Origin: Gemmatimonadota bacterium
GTDB lineage: Bacteria > Latescibacterota > UBA2968 > GCA-2709665
DNA: 64,000 bases
Reading direction: 5' to 3'
Assembly (NCBI GenBank): GCA_028874335.1
Contig: JAPPJY010000089.1
Span: 27,406 to 91,405, forward strand
The stretch's first letter is position 1. Each line of letters opens with the position of its first letter. The notes beneath the pieces are model-generated. The model was given only the letters and a program-made list of their open reading frames with translations. It did no database searches and had not been told where the DNA came from. The position numbers and the translations under genes are program-made. Below, piece after piece: positions 34,421-43,908 of this stretch.

Positions 34421-36036
34421 AAAAGACCCAGCCGCCTCTCGATCGGCTCAGGCATCCATTCCTGGCGGACCCCCAGGTCGCGGAGAATCACCTGCGCGCA
34501 GTTGTACCCGGGCAGACCGGTAACGTTGCCGCCGGGGTGGCAACTCGAACCGCACAGATACAGCCCCCGAAGGTGCGTCCTGTAGTGACCGGCCCCGGGA
34601 AACGGACGGTTGTAACCGATCTGACCGTGTGTGAACGCGCCAACCAGAAGGTCCCCCTCCCGCATATTCGGAAACGTGCGCTCCACGTCCAGCGGGCTGT
34701 GGGCGAACCATGAGATGAGGTCCTCTTTCAGGTTCGGCGCATATCGGCCCCACGCCTCCAGCATCTCCTGTCCCAGACGGTCACGTTCCGAATCCCATTT
34801 CGCCGGGTCTCCATGCAGCCGGTACGGCGCCTTCTGCCACATGAACGCGGTATGCTTGCCCTCGGGCGCCTGCGACGGATCGAACAGCGTGGGGCAACTT
34901 CCCCACATGATGTTCGGCGGTTTGCGCCCCGCCTGATGGCATGCCACCATTTCCAGATACCGGTCCACGTGATCCAGTCCCAGAATGACCATGAACGCCT
35001 TTTCAATGGCCGGGTTTGATCGGGCCGCCGAGTAGCGCGGCGGCGCTTTCAGAGTCAGATTCAGCGCGGACAGCGGCGCCACCAGATTGTAACGGAACGC
35101 GCTCGCACGGTCTCGCCATTTCCGCGGCAGCGCGTCGTTGTCCAGGAGGTCCAGAAACGTCTGGTGCGGATTCAGCCCGGATGCGACAAAACGCCGGGCC
35201 ATGAAACGCTCGCCCGACGTGGCCTCCACGCCCACAACACGGTTTCCTTCCCGGATGAATCGTCCGGGTTCCGTCTCGAGGCGCACTTCGCCGCCGCTTT
35301 CCTTGACCGCCGACACCAGCGCCCGTGCGAGGACGACCGATCCGCCGCGGCACATCTGCGCCTTGCCGGAACTGGCCAGCAGCGCCGCAATGTGGTGTCC
35401 GAAACCGGGGCACCGCAGATCGACTTCACGCAACCCGTTAAAAAAAAGCAATCCGGCCTGAATCACCGGATGACTGAATTCCCTGCGGACGAATTCGAGG
35501 GGCGACAATCGGCTGACGCCCAGCAGCAACCGGCCCTCCCTGCTTTTTTCGAGCAAGGCGCGCCGCCGGGCCGGTTCCAGCGGGGGCGCCTGTGCTTCGG
35601 GGACGATGATCCGTTCAACGATTGGCAGGAATGCTTCGCGCCACCTCCTCAACGTCGCCGCGTCGCTGTTGCTGAAACGCGCAAAGGATTCGACGGTTTT
35701 TTCAAAGTCCGTCCACCACTCCAGCGCCTCGCCATCCTTTGACAACAGGGCGACGTTCAATGCAGGCTCGAGGTATTCCGCGCCGTGTCGTTCCAGGTCC
35801 AGATCGCGGTACCACGGCATCATGTTCAGCGCACGGTGGTAGAACGAATGGGTATTGTGCAGGAATCCCGGATTTCGCGCGTCCTCGATGGTCGCCAGCG
35901 CACCGCCCGGGACGCTCCGCCGTTCGAGGCACAGCACGCTGAGTCCGGCCCGCCCCAGATAAGCCTGCAGGATCAGACTGTTGTGGCCGGCCCCGACGAC
36001 GATGCCATCATAGGTCTGGGAAGCTCCACTATCCAT
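34417..36036 (-). CDS. NAD(P)/FAD-dependent oxidoreductase, phytoene desaturase/PYROXD2-like
   Basis: The 539-aa protein has the FAD-binding DGIVVGAGHNSLILQAYLG start, LERRSVPGGALAT, and the C-terminal FAD contact GLYLCGSSCHPGGNVTGLPG. These are typical of the carotenoid-desaturase/amine-oxidase clan close to PYROXD2. Other carotenoid genes are absent, so a carotenoid role is unlikely; oxidation of another substrate in this operon is more probable. ATG 36036 is chosen from the family start, with GAGG 5 nt upstream. It overlaps Fe-ADH as ATGA and follows ferredoxin-NADP reductase by 88 nt. Confidence 0.85.
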   Translation of the reverse strand: MDSGASQTYDGIVVGAGHNSLILQAYLGRAGLSVLCLERRSVPGGALATIEDARNPGFLHNTHSFYHRALNMMPWYRDLDLERHGAEYLEPALNVALLSKDGEALEWWTDFEKTVESFARFSNSDAATLRRWREAFLPIVERIIVPEAQAPPLEPARRRALLEKSREGRLLLGVSRLSPLEFVRREFSHPVIQAGLLFFNGLREVDLRCPGFGHHIAALLASSGKAQMCRGGSVVLARALVSAVKESGGEVRLETEPGRFIREGNRVVGVEATSGERFMARRFVASGLNPHQTFLDLLDNDALPRKWRDRASAFRYNLVAPLSALNLTLKAPPRYSAARSNPAIEKAFMVILGLDHVDRYLEMVACHQAGRKPPNIMWGSCPTLFDPSQAPEGKHTAFMWQKAPYRLHGDPAKWDSERDRLGQEMLEAWGRYAPNLKEDLISWFAHSPLDVERTFPNMREGDLLVGAFTHGQIGYNRPFPGAGHYRTHLRGLYLCGSSCHPGGNVTGLPGYNCAQVILRDLGVRQEWMPEPIERRLGLL

Positions 36037-36124
36037 CACGGCCTCTGCGAGGACGATCGAGCCTGTCGCCGAACCGCCCGGAAGCCGGTTGCCGGGCATC
36101 ACCCCGGTCTGTCGTCCGGCTCCC

Positions 36125-36940
36125 CTACCAGTACCGCTCGATATGCACCTGACCGGGGATCTTTCGCGTCTGCTCGATGAATCCTTCCGCTTCGAGCAGA
36201 GCGAGCATGTCCTCACACATTTTCGGGTTTCCGCACAGGAAGACCTGTGTATCCTCCGGCTTCGGGTGTTTCCCCCAGGCCTCGTCCAGAAAACCGCCTG
36301 CCCAGAGGTCCTGAACGTATCCGGTCATCCCACTCCAGGGGATGTGCTCATTGGCCGGGCGGCTGATCAACGACATATAGGTCAGATTGCTGCACAGTTG
36401 CTGCATGATTGTCAGTTCCGAACGGTAGCCCAGATCCCACGATTGCCGGACGCCGTGCAGCACGGCGAAGCGGCGTCCGTTGTCGCACGGCAGACGGGTC
36501 CGTAACATGCTCATATACGGGGCGAGTCCGGTCCCGGTGGCCACAAGCACCACGTCCGTGGTTGGGGGCGCCTGATCCAGCGTAAAGGCTCCTGACACCT
36601 TGGGCCCCAGCCAGACACGGTCACCCTGTTCCAGCGCAAACAGTCTGGGCGTCAGCGCGCCTGAACGGACGACATTTATGTAGAACTCCATATGCTCCCG
36701 CAACAGGGACGATGAAGCGATCGAATAGGCTCTTCGTATCAGCCGCTTCGGATCGGGGGTGTCTGCTTCAGGGTCGGAACCTTCGCTTCTCGGTGCCTTG
36801 CCGGGAAGGCCCAGGACGGCGAATTGACCGGGCTCGAACTCGGGAAGCTCCCATCCGTCCGCCCTCACCTGTAAAATGATCAACTCGGGGGCGAGCTCGA
36901 TCTTTTGAGATACAACCGCGTTGGTCAGATCCTGCGCCAC
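36125..36940 (-). CDS. fpr: Ferredoxin-NADP(+) reductase (Fpr type)
   Basis: The 271-aa flavoprotein passes electrons between NADPH and ferredoxin or flavodoxin. It has the FAD motif RRAYSIASSS, the pyrophosphate region VSGAFTLDQ, the NADP motif VLVATGTGLAPYMSML, FLCGNPKMCEDM, and the aromatic C-terminus ERYW as in bacterial Fpr. The start is GTG 36940 with GGGAGG 5 nt upstream; a further 21 in-frame codons upstream lack support. Its place before the FAD oxidoreductase, Fe-ADH and PhyH suggests it feeds electrons to this pathway or recycles NADP. Confidence 0.92.
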   Translation of the reverse strand: MAQDLTNAVVSQKIELAPELIILQVRADGWELPEFEPGQFAVLGLPGKAPRSEGSDPEADTPDPKRLIRRAYSIASSSLLREHMEFYINVVRSGALTPRLFALEQGDRVWLGPKVSGAFTLDQAPPTTDVVLVATGTGLAPYMSMLRTRLPCDNGRRFAVLHGVRQSWDLGYRSELTIMQQLCSNLTYMSLISRPANEHIPWSGMTGYVQDLWAGGFLDEAWGKHPKPEDTQVFLCGNPKMCEDMLALLEAEGFIEQTRKIPGQVHIERYW

Positions 36941-37108
36941 ACGAACCTCCCTGTTTCTCAGCCTTCGCGCCGTCTCCGATTCGGTCCCGTGTGCTGCACG
37001 CAATCCTGCGGCGCCATCTTCGCAAAATCCGAAACAGCGTCCTCGTCCGGTACTTCGCTGACGTTCCTTCGTCCTGCCGCGACGATGAGTCCGACCAGCC
37101 GGCGAAAT

Positions 37109-37879
37109 CTACGTGACCTCAAAGCTGGCCGACGCGTACGTCACGGATTGTCCGGGTTCGAGCTTCGCGACGTTCGTATTGGGAGACAGGAAACCGACCA
37201 TATCCGAAAACGCGTCGATATCGGCCGGCTGACCCACCGCATCACCGTAGTGGCAAGGAATGACGACATCCGGGCGAATCAGACTCGCGGCCCGGGCCGC
37301 CTCGCGGACACCCATCGTAAACAACCCGCCAACCGGAAGAATGGCCACCTGAGGCCCGTACATCTGGCTGATCAGCTGCATATCGCTGAACAGCGAAGTA
37401 TCCGCCGTATTGTAGACGGAAATCCCGTTTGAAAACTGCATCACGATGCCGCAGACGCCCCCGTCTGGCCGGAAGTACTGATCCTCCGGCGCATCGCCCA
37501 GCGCCTGATTCGGCGACATCGACACCGAATGGAATGCCTGGGTTGCGGTAATGCGCACGCCGCCCACCTCGATGGTGCCCCCCGGATTCACGGGCCGCGC
37601 CCGGTCCCCCAGAGGCAGACCGTGTTTCTCCGCGGTCTGACAAAGCTCGTAGCTGCCCGCAAATACGGCCCCCGTCCTTCTGCAGATTTCAAACGAATCG
37701 CCGATATGATCGTCGTGCCCATGGGTCGCGATCACCACGTCGGCGTGCGTAATGTCTGACACACCCATTTCGGTCGTGGGGTTGTTGTTCAGCCATGGGT
37801 CGAAATAAACCACCTCACCGGTATCCGGTTCCAGGCGGAAGGACGCGTGTCCCAGCAGCGTAATCTTGATGTTCGCCAT
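37109..37879 (-). CDS. Metal-dependent hydrolase, metallo-beta-lactamase fold (UPF0173-like)
   Basis: The 256-aa protein begins IKITLLGHASFRLE and has the metal motif THGHDDH, then a His in AFHSVSMSP, Asp in YNTADTSLFSDM, and a final His in VIPCHYGD. This is the UPF0173/YtkL type of metallo-beta-lactamase-fold hydrolase. The substrate is unknown; related proteins cleave esters, lactones or phosphodiesters. GGGAGAGG lies upstream of ATG 37879. It lies between the Ldh-type dehydrogenase and fpr in the same direction. Confidence 0.88.
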   Translation of the reverse strand: MANIKITLLGHASFRLEPDTGEVVYFDPWLNNNPTTEMGVSDITHADVVIATHGHDDHIGDSFEICRRTGAVFAGSYELCQTAEKHGLPLGDRARPVNPGGTIEVGGVRITATQAFHSVSMSPNQALGDAPEDQYFRPDGGVCGIVMQFSNGISVYNTADTSLFSDMQLISQMYGPQVAILPVGGLFTMGVREAARAASLIRPDVVIPCHYGDAVGQPADIDAFSDMVGFLSPNTNVAKLEPGQSVTYASASFEVT

Positions 37880-37899
37880 CGGTATCCTCTCCCGTTCAG

Positions 37900-38967
37900 T
37901 TACGAATCATTGGCCGTCTCCCGCTGGACGGCCGCTCCCGTTCCGTCGCCCGTATCGCAGATCTGACGCCAGGTTTCGTCATCCACGAAGACGCCGTCTT
38001 TCTCACCCTTTCGTCGCAGCCGGAATTCGATTTCACCCGGCAGGTGGATGCGGTCGAACCCCGGCATCAGCCTTGAATCCTTCAAATAGCCGACGAAGCC
38101 GTCCACTTCGTCCCGGAATCGCTCCGGCGGCGTAAACGCCTGAATATCGATCGCCATCAGAAACACGCCGTTTCCACCGGACGGCGCTCCTGCGCGGCTG
38201 CATCCGCCGCCGCCCAGGGCGCCCGACAGAATGTCGATGACGACCGCGAGCGCATAACCCTTGTGCGCGGCAATCCCGCCGAACGGCAGAATCGCCCCTC
38301 GCGGCGGACCGTAGAAGTCTTCAGGCCGTTCCACGGTTCTGCCCTGCGCGTCTATCGCCCAATCCTTCGGCAGGGGCTCGCCACGGTTGCGCTTCACACG
38401 GATCTTGCCTTCAGCAACCACGCTGGTTGTCATATCCACGACGATCGGAAAGTCTCCACCCGTCGGAACGCCCACGGCGACGGGATTTGGCGACATCCGT
38501 GCGTCGATCCCGCCGAACGGCGAAAGCAGGCGGCCGCCACCGTGGTTGTTGCACATGACAACACCGACCATGCCGCTTTCAGCCGCCTGCTCCACGTATT
38601 CCCCGAGGCGACCGATATGGCTGCTGTTGAACAGCTCCACCGCGGCGACGGATCTTTCCCGCGCCTTTCGTATTGCCAGTTCCATGGCCTGCGCGCAGAC
38701 GGTCTGCCCGAAGCCCCACCGCCCGTCGACCACCGCCGATGCGTCCGCCTCGCGGACAATGCGAATGTCACGCCCGCCCTTTACGATGCCGTCCTCCAGC
38801 GCCTGCACGTACTGGGGAAGCCTGATCACGCCGTGGGAATCGTGGCCCATGAGATTCGAGAGAACGAGCGAACGGGATATCCTGCGCGCCTCCGCGTCGC
38901 ATAACCCCGCCCCTCCCATGATTCTTGCGCAGACCTGTTCCAGCGATTCAACGTCTATGACCGGCAT
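37900..38967 (-). CDS. Ldh/malate-L-lactate dehydrogenase family oxidoreductase
   Basis: The 355-aa NAD(P)-dependent enzyme is of the YlbC/ComC fold. Marks are HDSHGVIRLPQY, the catalytic His in SSHIGRLGEYVE, MSPNPVAVGVPTG, DMTTSVVAEGKI and AHKGYALAVVID. Members act on 2-hydroxyacids, ureidoglycolate or cyclic imino acids. GGAG and GAGG precede ATG 38967. It is 20 nt upstream of the hydrolase gene and 57 nt downstream of the VOC gene, so it is part of the same catabolic run. Confidence 0.92.
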   Translation of the reverse strand: MPVIDVESLEQVCARIMGGAGLCDAEARRISRSLVLSNLMGHDSHGVIRLPQYVQALEDGIVKGGRDIRIVREADASAVVDGRWGFGQTVCAQAMELAIRKARERSVAAVELFNSSHIGRLGEYVEQAAESGMVGVVMCNNHGGGRLLSPFGGIDARMSPNPVAVGVPTGGDFPIVVDMTTSVVAEGKIRVKRNRGEPLPKDWAIDAQGRTVERPEDFYGPPRGAILPFGGIAAHKGYALAVVIDILSGALGGGGCSRAGAPSGGNGVFLMAIDIQAFTPPERFRDEVDGFVGYLKDSRLMPGFDRIHLPGEIEFRLRRKGEKDGVFVDDETWRQICDTGDGTGAAVQRETANDS

Positions 38968-39024
38968 GACCTCTCCAATCCAACCCGGACGGCCCCCCGG
39001 ACGTCCCTCGCGTCCGGATTGTCC

Positions 39025-39414
39025 TCATACCATGGGATCCTTCCGCTTCAGGACCTGGACGGCGACACCCCACGGGTCGCGCAACATCGCCAGCTGGTCG
39101 CCAACATCCGTCGCGTACACGTCGTCAACGACCGACGCCCCCGCGGCAATCAGCCGGTCGCGTTCACGTTCGATGTCATCCGTGTAGAACGCGAAATGGA
39201 GAACCGATACATGCATCGAAGCGTAGTCGGGGGTCTTCAGCGTATCCTTTTCGTAGATTTCAAACATGGTTTTCCCGGAGGCGTCTCTGAGAAAGGTCAT
39301 GTGAGAAGGTGGCCCCCCGTACCGGACCACTTCCATGCCCAGATGCTCGCACCACCAATCGGCTACGGCCTTTGCATCCTCAACGAGAAATGCCGTATGC
39401 TCAAAGTTCAACAT
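39025..39414 (-). CDS. VOC-superfamily (glyoxalase/dioxygenase-like) protein
   Basis: The 129-aa single-module protein starts NFEHTAFLVEDAKAVADWW and ends AMLRDPWGVAVQVLKRKDP, with SVLHFAFYTDDIER in the middle. This is the paired beta-alpha-beta-beta-beta layout of the VOC fold. The metal ligands are probably the His of EHTAF, His of VLHFAF and Glu/Asp near the end. The activity is unknown. GGAG lies 9 nt before ATG 39414. Repeat copy B lies 190-343 nt upstream. Confidence 0.85.
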   Translation of the reverse strand: MLNFEHTAFLVEDAKAVADWWCEHLGMEVVRYGGPPSHMTFLRDASGKTMFEIYEKDTLKTPDYASMHVSVLHFAFYTDDIERERDRLIAAGASVVDDVYATDVGDQLAMLRDPWGVAVQVLKRKDPMV

Positions 39415-39754
39415 GACCGGAATCTCCTCTCCTGTTGATGCAGCGCGTCCTGCCCGCGCGACTTACCGCGAGTTCGCAATCTGACGAAACTGACTAAAAT
39501 AGGGTCTTTCGGGCGACCGGGCAAGTGATATCGGGGCTTCGGGGCGCCTCCCTCGGCTATTATCCTCAATTCCGCAAAAGCCGCAACGCGGCACCGCGAC
39601 GAAACCTATCGAAACGGGCCGAAATGGTCGTCAGCAAGGACATTTTTTCCCTTCACGTCCAGTGTCCTGGTGTATCCTGGTAATCAGCAGACTAATCGCC
39701 TTTATTAACAATCACATATTCGAATTATCTTCCCCGAAAAATGACGAATCAAGG
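39415..39754. other. Intergenic region with repeat copy B
   Basis: The 340 bases between the Gfo/Idh and VOC genes are mostly taken up by repeat copy B (39604-39757). The remainder (39415-39603) is GC-rich and shows no gene. Confidence 0.6.
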
Positions 39755-39757
39755 TTA
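39604..39757 (-). repeat. 154-bp ungapped repeat, copy B (upstream of the VOC gene)
   Basis: Same element as 29795-29948 and in the same orientation. Its right end (39755-39757) is the stop codon of the Gfo/Idh gene. On the minus strand the conserved AACCTTGATTCGT is followed, in this copy, by TTGATT-17 nt-GATAAT, a fair promoter. It is AT-richer than the genome around it. Confidence 0.85.
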
Positions 39758-40765
39758 CCCCCTGCGCTCAGGAGGAAGCGGGAGATCCACCCTGACGTTT
39801 CCCAGCCGTTGCGATTCCAGGAATCCAACCATGATCTCAACGACCCGGTGCGCGTCCTTTGCAGGCGAAACCGGCTGGCCGCCTTCATTGACCAGGCGCA
39901 CCAGTTCCTGGACTCCGGCGGGAATGCCGCTGACGGGCCACTCGGGCGCATGGACCGATTCCCGTTCGTTGCCGCGAACGAGCAGGGCGTTGTCGCGGCC
40001 GATCTCGACGTACCCGGTTGTGCCCACGACTTCACACTTGAACTTCGGGCCCGCGGAGACTTTTGATCCGCCCGCGAAAAACCCCCTCACGCCATTGGCG
40101 AAATGGACGTATCCGCTTGCCGACGGCTCGGTAGCAGGGTCGTGGCCGCCATCGCCCCGGTACTCCGTGTAGTCCTCAAAGCCTGCCTCCAGCTCCGCGA
40201 ATACCCAATCCGGCTCCGAATCCGCAAAGTAACAGATCGAATCCACCAGGTGGGTGCCGTTTCTGAACAACATCGAACGCCGTCCGTTCAGCGCCCCCAC
40301 GATGTACTGTACGGCTCCGATTTCTCCACCGTCCACGATCTGCTCCTTGATATGGCGCCATAACGGCTGGAAGCGCCTCGTGTGATCGACGGAGAGAATT
40401 GCGCCGTTGCGTTCAGCGGCGTCCACCATCCGGTCCGCGTCCGCCAGATTGGTCGCAAGGGGCTTTTCGCAAAAGATCCCCCTGACGCCCGCGTTGGCCG
40501 CATCCACGACCAGGTCCGCGTGCCGGTGGTCGGATGTGGCCACGGTTACAATGTCAAGGTCCTCTCTTGCCAGCATGTCACGGTGATCCGGGTAGGGTTT
40601 GAGATCCGGCCACTCGGATTGCCACCGGTCCCTGAATTCGTCCAGTGTCGACGCCTCCAGGTCGCACGCCGCCGCCAGGGTGGCATTCCCCAGACCCAGG
40701 AGGCCCGATGCATGTTGTACGCCAATGCCACTGCATCCGATCACGCCCACGCGGTACGTAGCCAT
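39755..40765 (-). CDS. Gfo/Idh/MocA-family oxidoreductase
   Basis: The 336-aa protein has the N-terminal Rossmann motif VGVIGCSGIGVQHASGLLG, the family FCEKPLATNLADADRM, and the C-terminal alpha/beta domain. Members oxidise or reduce sugars, inositols and related polyols with NAD(P). The ATG shares one base with the stop of the Zn-PLC-like gene (TGATG). AGGGG precedes it. Its own stop codon is the edge of repeat copy B. Confidence 0.92.
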   Translation of the reverse strand: MATYRVGVIGCSGIGVQHASGLLGLGNATLAAACDLEASTLDEFRDRWQSEWPDLKPYPDHRDMLAREDLDIVTVATSDHRHADLVVDAANAGVRGIFCEKPLATNLADADRMVDAAERNGAILSVDHTRRFQPLWRHIKEQIVDGGEIGAVQYIVGALNGRRSMLFRNGTHLVDSICYFADSEPDWVFAELEAGFEDYTEYRGDGGHDPATEPSASGYVHFANGVRGFFAGGSKVSAGPKFKCEVVGTTGYVEIGRDNALLVRGNERESVHAPEWPVSGIPAGVQELVRLVNEGGQPVSPAKDAHRVVEIMVGFLESQRLGNVRVDLPLPPERRG

Positions 40766-41520
40766 CAGTCGCCCCTTTCCTGTGATGCGTAGTCTCCGTT
40801 CAGGTATCGAAGGGTTTCCGCCATGCCCCCGTCCACGGCCGCCCGGTAGAACCGCATCCGCCGGTCTTCATCCAGAAACGGCGCGGCGGTCGCGACGTTC
40901 CGCTCCCAGGTGCGCCGCGCCTCGTCTTCCGGTGTGTCGCAGCGCCGTAACCTGAGAAATATGCGCTCCAGTTCCCAGGGGTCGTCCTCGAGCGCCCAGG
41001 GCTTGACCAGATCGAGGTATTCCCCAACAACCCGGCAGTCGATAAAGCCAACGCTGTCGTCGCGTCCGAAACGGTGGACCTCGGTCAGGTAACGGGCATT
41101 GCCGATGCTGAATCCGTCGACCATGGACCACAGACCCATTACAATCGGTCGCCAGTCTTCGATGCCGTAGACGTGGACGGTGACTTCGTCCCGGAACGCC
41201 TCGTCCGCCGTCAGGTGAGAAATGTACCCGAGCATTACGGCGACATCCGCACCGGAAAGCCGTCCCGGGTCGGCCAGGTCGGGGTGGGCGCCGAACAGCC
41301 CCGAAACCGACCGCCCCCACGTCTCACGGCGGTCGTCTGAATAAAAATGCGTGGCGAATTTACTCCTTTTGCCCACAAAACGCAGTCCGTCCGGCGCGCA
41401 CGTGCCGGCGAGCAGGTCGGGCGTGTGCGCATCCGCGAACGCCGCCGCCTCGGGACACTCATCCCGGAATCGTTCGTGCAGCGCTGCCAGCAATGCAAAA
41501 TGACATCGGCCTCTTGGCAT
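40765..41520 (-). CDS. Zinc-dependent phospholipase C-like protein
   Basis: The protein is ~251 aa from ATG 41520 (MPRGRCHFALLAALHERF). In-frame TTG 41604 would add 28 residues, but it has no ribosome site. The pattern of His/Asp metal sites (GRCHFALL, LLAGTCAPD, ATHFYSDD, YISHLTADEAFRDE) resembles the Zn_dep_PLPC/S1-P1 nuclease fold of trimetal-zinc enzymes. There is no signal peptide. Phospholipid or phosphodiester cleavage is a family-based guess. It is divergent from hyuA copy 2 and overlaps the Gfo gene by one base. Confidence 0.7.
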   Translation of the reverse strand: MPRGRCHFALLAALHERFRDECPEAAAFADAHTPDLLAGTCAPDGLRFVGKRSKFATHFYSDDRRETWGRSVSGLFGAHPDLADPGRLSGADVAVMLGYISHLTADEAFRDEVTVHVYGIEDWRPIVMGLWSMVDGFSIGNARYLTEVHRFGRDDSVGFIDCRVVGEYLDLVKPWALEDDPWELERIFLRLRRCDTPEDEARRTWERNVATAAPFLDEDRRMRFYRAAVDGGMAETLRYLNGDYASQERGD

Positions 41521-41695
41521 CGGGTATTGCCTCGGCTTGCGAAATATGACGTCGACTCCGGAATAAATCCTCTCAAATCTAAGGGAAGTACCCTGTCCGG
41601 TCAAGGTTGAACGGGCGCACCCTCGCCCTCCGGCTCGTGTCCGGATTTCGTACGACGCCGCACGCCGGGAAAGCCCCTGTTATCTGTTTTTTGAG

Positions 41696-41724
41696 TTGAC
41701 GCGCGCCAGAGGAACGTCTAAGTT
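41696..41724 (+). promoter_or_regulatory. Promoter for hyuA-hyuB copy 2
   Basis: TTGACG (41696-41701), 17-nt spacer, TAAGTT (41719-41724), ending 49 nt before ATG 41774. Confidence 0.55.
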
Positions 41725-41773
41725 CTGACTGTCGTCCAATTTCCAACTCTCGACGCTTCTCCCGGATGTTGCC

Positions 41774-43870
41774 ATGTCCAGAATCATTGGGGTCGACATA
41801 GGGGGCACCTTTACGGACATCCTGGTTCTGGATGATTCAGCGGCGTCCCTGAACGTCAGGAAAATACCGACGACCCCGGGCGATCCATCGCAGGGGTTGA
41901 TCGAAGGGATTGACGCGCTCGGGCACGCAGACCAGGGAATCGAACTCGTCATCCACGGTACCACCGTGGCGACGAACGCCGTTCTCGAACGCAAGGGCGG
42001 ACGATGCGGACTGATCGCCACCCGGGGGTTCCGGGATATCCTCGAGCTCCGGCGGCGCGACCGTCCTCATCTCTACGGGCTTACGGGAACCTATGAACCC
42101 CTGGTTCCGCGCGACCGCCGCCTGGAAGTCGGCGAGCGCATCTCGGCCGAGGGCGAAGTGCTTGTCCCGCTTGACGAAGACGCTGTCGTCTCGTGCGCGG
42201 AGAAGCTTGCGGCGGTACGCGTCGACGCCATCGTCGTCTCGTTCATGAACGCGTACGCCAATCCGATCCACGAACGCAGGGCAAAATCACTTATCGAGAG
42301 TCGCTTCCCGGGACTCTACGTTGTGGCTTCCGCCGAGGTCCTTCCTCTGATTCGTGAATTCGAGCGAACCAGCACGGCCGTCGTGAACGCGTACGTCCAA
42401 CCCGTTGTCAGCCGGTATCTGGCCAACCTGGAACGCAGCCTGAAGTGCAGGGGATACCGCGCAAATCTGCTGGTCATGCAATCCAACGGAGGCATGATAC
42501 CTGCCGACGAGGCAGGCAGATACGCCGTTCAGACCGTATTGTCCGGGCCGGCGGCGGGCGTAATCGCGGCGACGGCGATCGCCGCGGAGAACGAAGTTCG
42601 AAGTCTCATTGCCTACGATATGGGCGGGACGAGTCTGGACGTCTCTCTGGTCACGGATGGCATTCCGGTGCAGGCTCACGGAACAGAGCTCGATTTCGGC
42701 ATCCCGGTCCTGCTATCCATGATCGACATCCAGACCGTTGGCGCCGGCGGCGGCAGCATCGCGCGCGTCGACGACGGCGGCATCCTCAAGGTCGGCCCCG
42801 AGAGCGCCGGCGCGGACCCGGGTCCGGCGGGGTACGGACGAGGCGGGCATCTGCCGACGCTGACCGATGCGAATCTTGTGCTGGGTCGAATCAACCCGGA
42901 GTACCCCATCGGAGGACGGGAGGGATTCTCCTTTGACGTGCCTAAGGCCAGGGTTGCGCTGGAGGAGCACGTCGCCGGACCGCTCGGACTTTCAGCCGCG
43001 GAAGCCGGGCACGCGGTCGTCGCCGTTTCCAATAACCGTATTGCGGGCAGCCTGCGCCGGATCTCCATCGACCGCGGCCGGGACCCCGTTGACTTCACCC
43101 TCTTCGCCTTTGGCGGAAGCGGACCTCTCATGGTGGGGTTTCTGATGAATGAACTCGGTATCCCCAGGGGTCTCGTCCCGTATCAACCCGGAATCGCATC
43201 CGCCTGGGGCTGCGCGATCGCGGACGTGAAACGTGACTACGTGACGATGGTCAATCGCCGCCTCGACGAACTGGACGCGACGGAAATCCGGCGTATCTTC
43301 GACGACGACCGGTCGCGCGGAAATGCGTTCCTCAGGCAGGTCGACGTCCCTCTCGGCCATATCCATCTGCTCCGCGAAGCTGACATCGCGTACGAAGGTC
43401 AGACCCACGTCATCCGAACCCCGTTGACGGATGACGACACCAGCCCTGAAGGCATCGCGACGCGGTTCAGAGCGTCGTACCTTCGGCGGTACGGAAGCGC
43501 TCATCGCGGTTTCGGCGGTCTGGATGCGCTGCTCGACGGTATTCCCGTTCGATTGCTGAACCTGAGGACCACCATTATCGGGGTGAGAAAACACCGTCCT
43601 TTGAGCTCATTGCTGGCCCCGCCGGAGACAACGCTGGATCAGGCGTTCAAAGGCAGCCGGGACGTCTGGATCGACGACGCGTTCGTTCCGTGCCCGACTT
43701 ACGAGCGATCCAGAATCCCATGGGGTTCGGAAATTTCCGGGCCGGCCGTCATCGAACAGTCCGATACGACCGTCTGGCTGGACCCTTTCCTCCGCACCAG
43801 CGTGTTGGATGGCGGCACCTTCCTGGTCGAATCAACCCGACGGGCGAACAGAGGCCGCGCCGAAGTCTGA
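41774..43870 (+). CDS. hyuA: Hydantoinase A/oxoprolinase family protein (copy 2)
   Basis: The 698-aa protein has IIGVDIGGTFTDILVLD, VIHGTTVATNAVLERKG, FRDILELRRRDRP, MQSNGGMIPADEA, AYDMGGTSLDVSL and TVGAGGGSIARVD. Together these are the HyuA/OplA ATPase and substrate domains. It differs clearly from copy 1 at 27648-29735, so the pair is an old paralogue set rather than a recent duplication. It has its own promoter and is followed by hyuB copy 2 after 38 nt. The ribosome site is weak. Confidence 0.93.
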   Translation: MSRIIGVDIGGTFTDILVLDDSAASLNVRKIPTTPGDPSQGLIEGIDALGHADQGIELVIHGTTVATNAVLERKGGRCGLIATRGFRDILELRRRDRPHLYGLTGTYEPLVPRDRRLEVGERISAEGEVLVPLDEDAVVSCAEKLAAVRVDAIVVSFMNAYANPIHERRAKSLIESRFPGLYVVASAEVLPLIREFERTSTAVVNAYVQPVVSRYLANLERSLKCRGYRANLLVMQSNGGMIPADEAGRYAVQTVLSGPAAGVIAATAIAAENEVRSLIAYDMGGTSLDVSLVTDGIPVQAHGTELDFGIPVLLSMIDIQTVGAGGGSIARVDDGGILKVGPESAGADPGPAGYGRGGHLPTLTDANLVLGRINPEYPIGGREGFSFDVPKARVALEEHVAGPLGLSAAEAGHAVVAVSNNRIAGSLRRISIDRGRDPVDFTLFAFGGSGPLMVGFLMNELGIPRGLVPYQPGIASAWGCAIADVKRDYVTMVNRRLDELDATEIRRIFDDDRSRGNAFLRQVDVPLGHIHLLREADIAYEGQTHVIRTPLTDDDTSPEGIATRFRASYLRRYGSAHRGFGGLDALLDGIPVRLLNLRTTIIGVRKHRPLSSLLAPPETTLDQAFKGSRDVWIDDAFVPCPTYERSRIPWGSEISGPAVIEQSDTTVWLDPFLRTSVLDGGTFLVESTRRANRGRAEV

Positions 43871-43908
43871 GGGGAGAAGATTCATCCGCAACAAGGGGCA
43901 ATTTCGCA

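Noticed and set aside
35739..36180. Long open frames antisense to the FAD oxidoreductase and other GC-rich genes
   Set aside because: Shadow frames of high-GC coding sequence; no ribosome sites or recognisable protein features.
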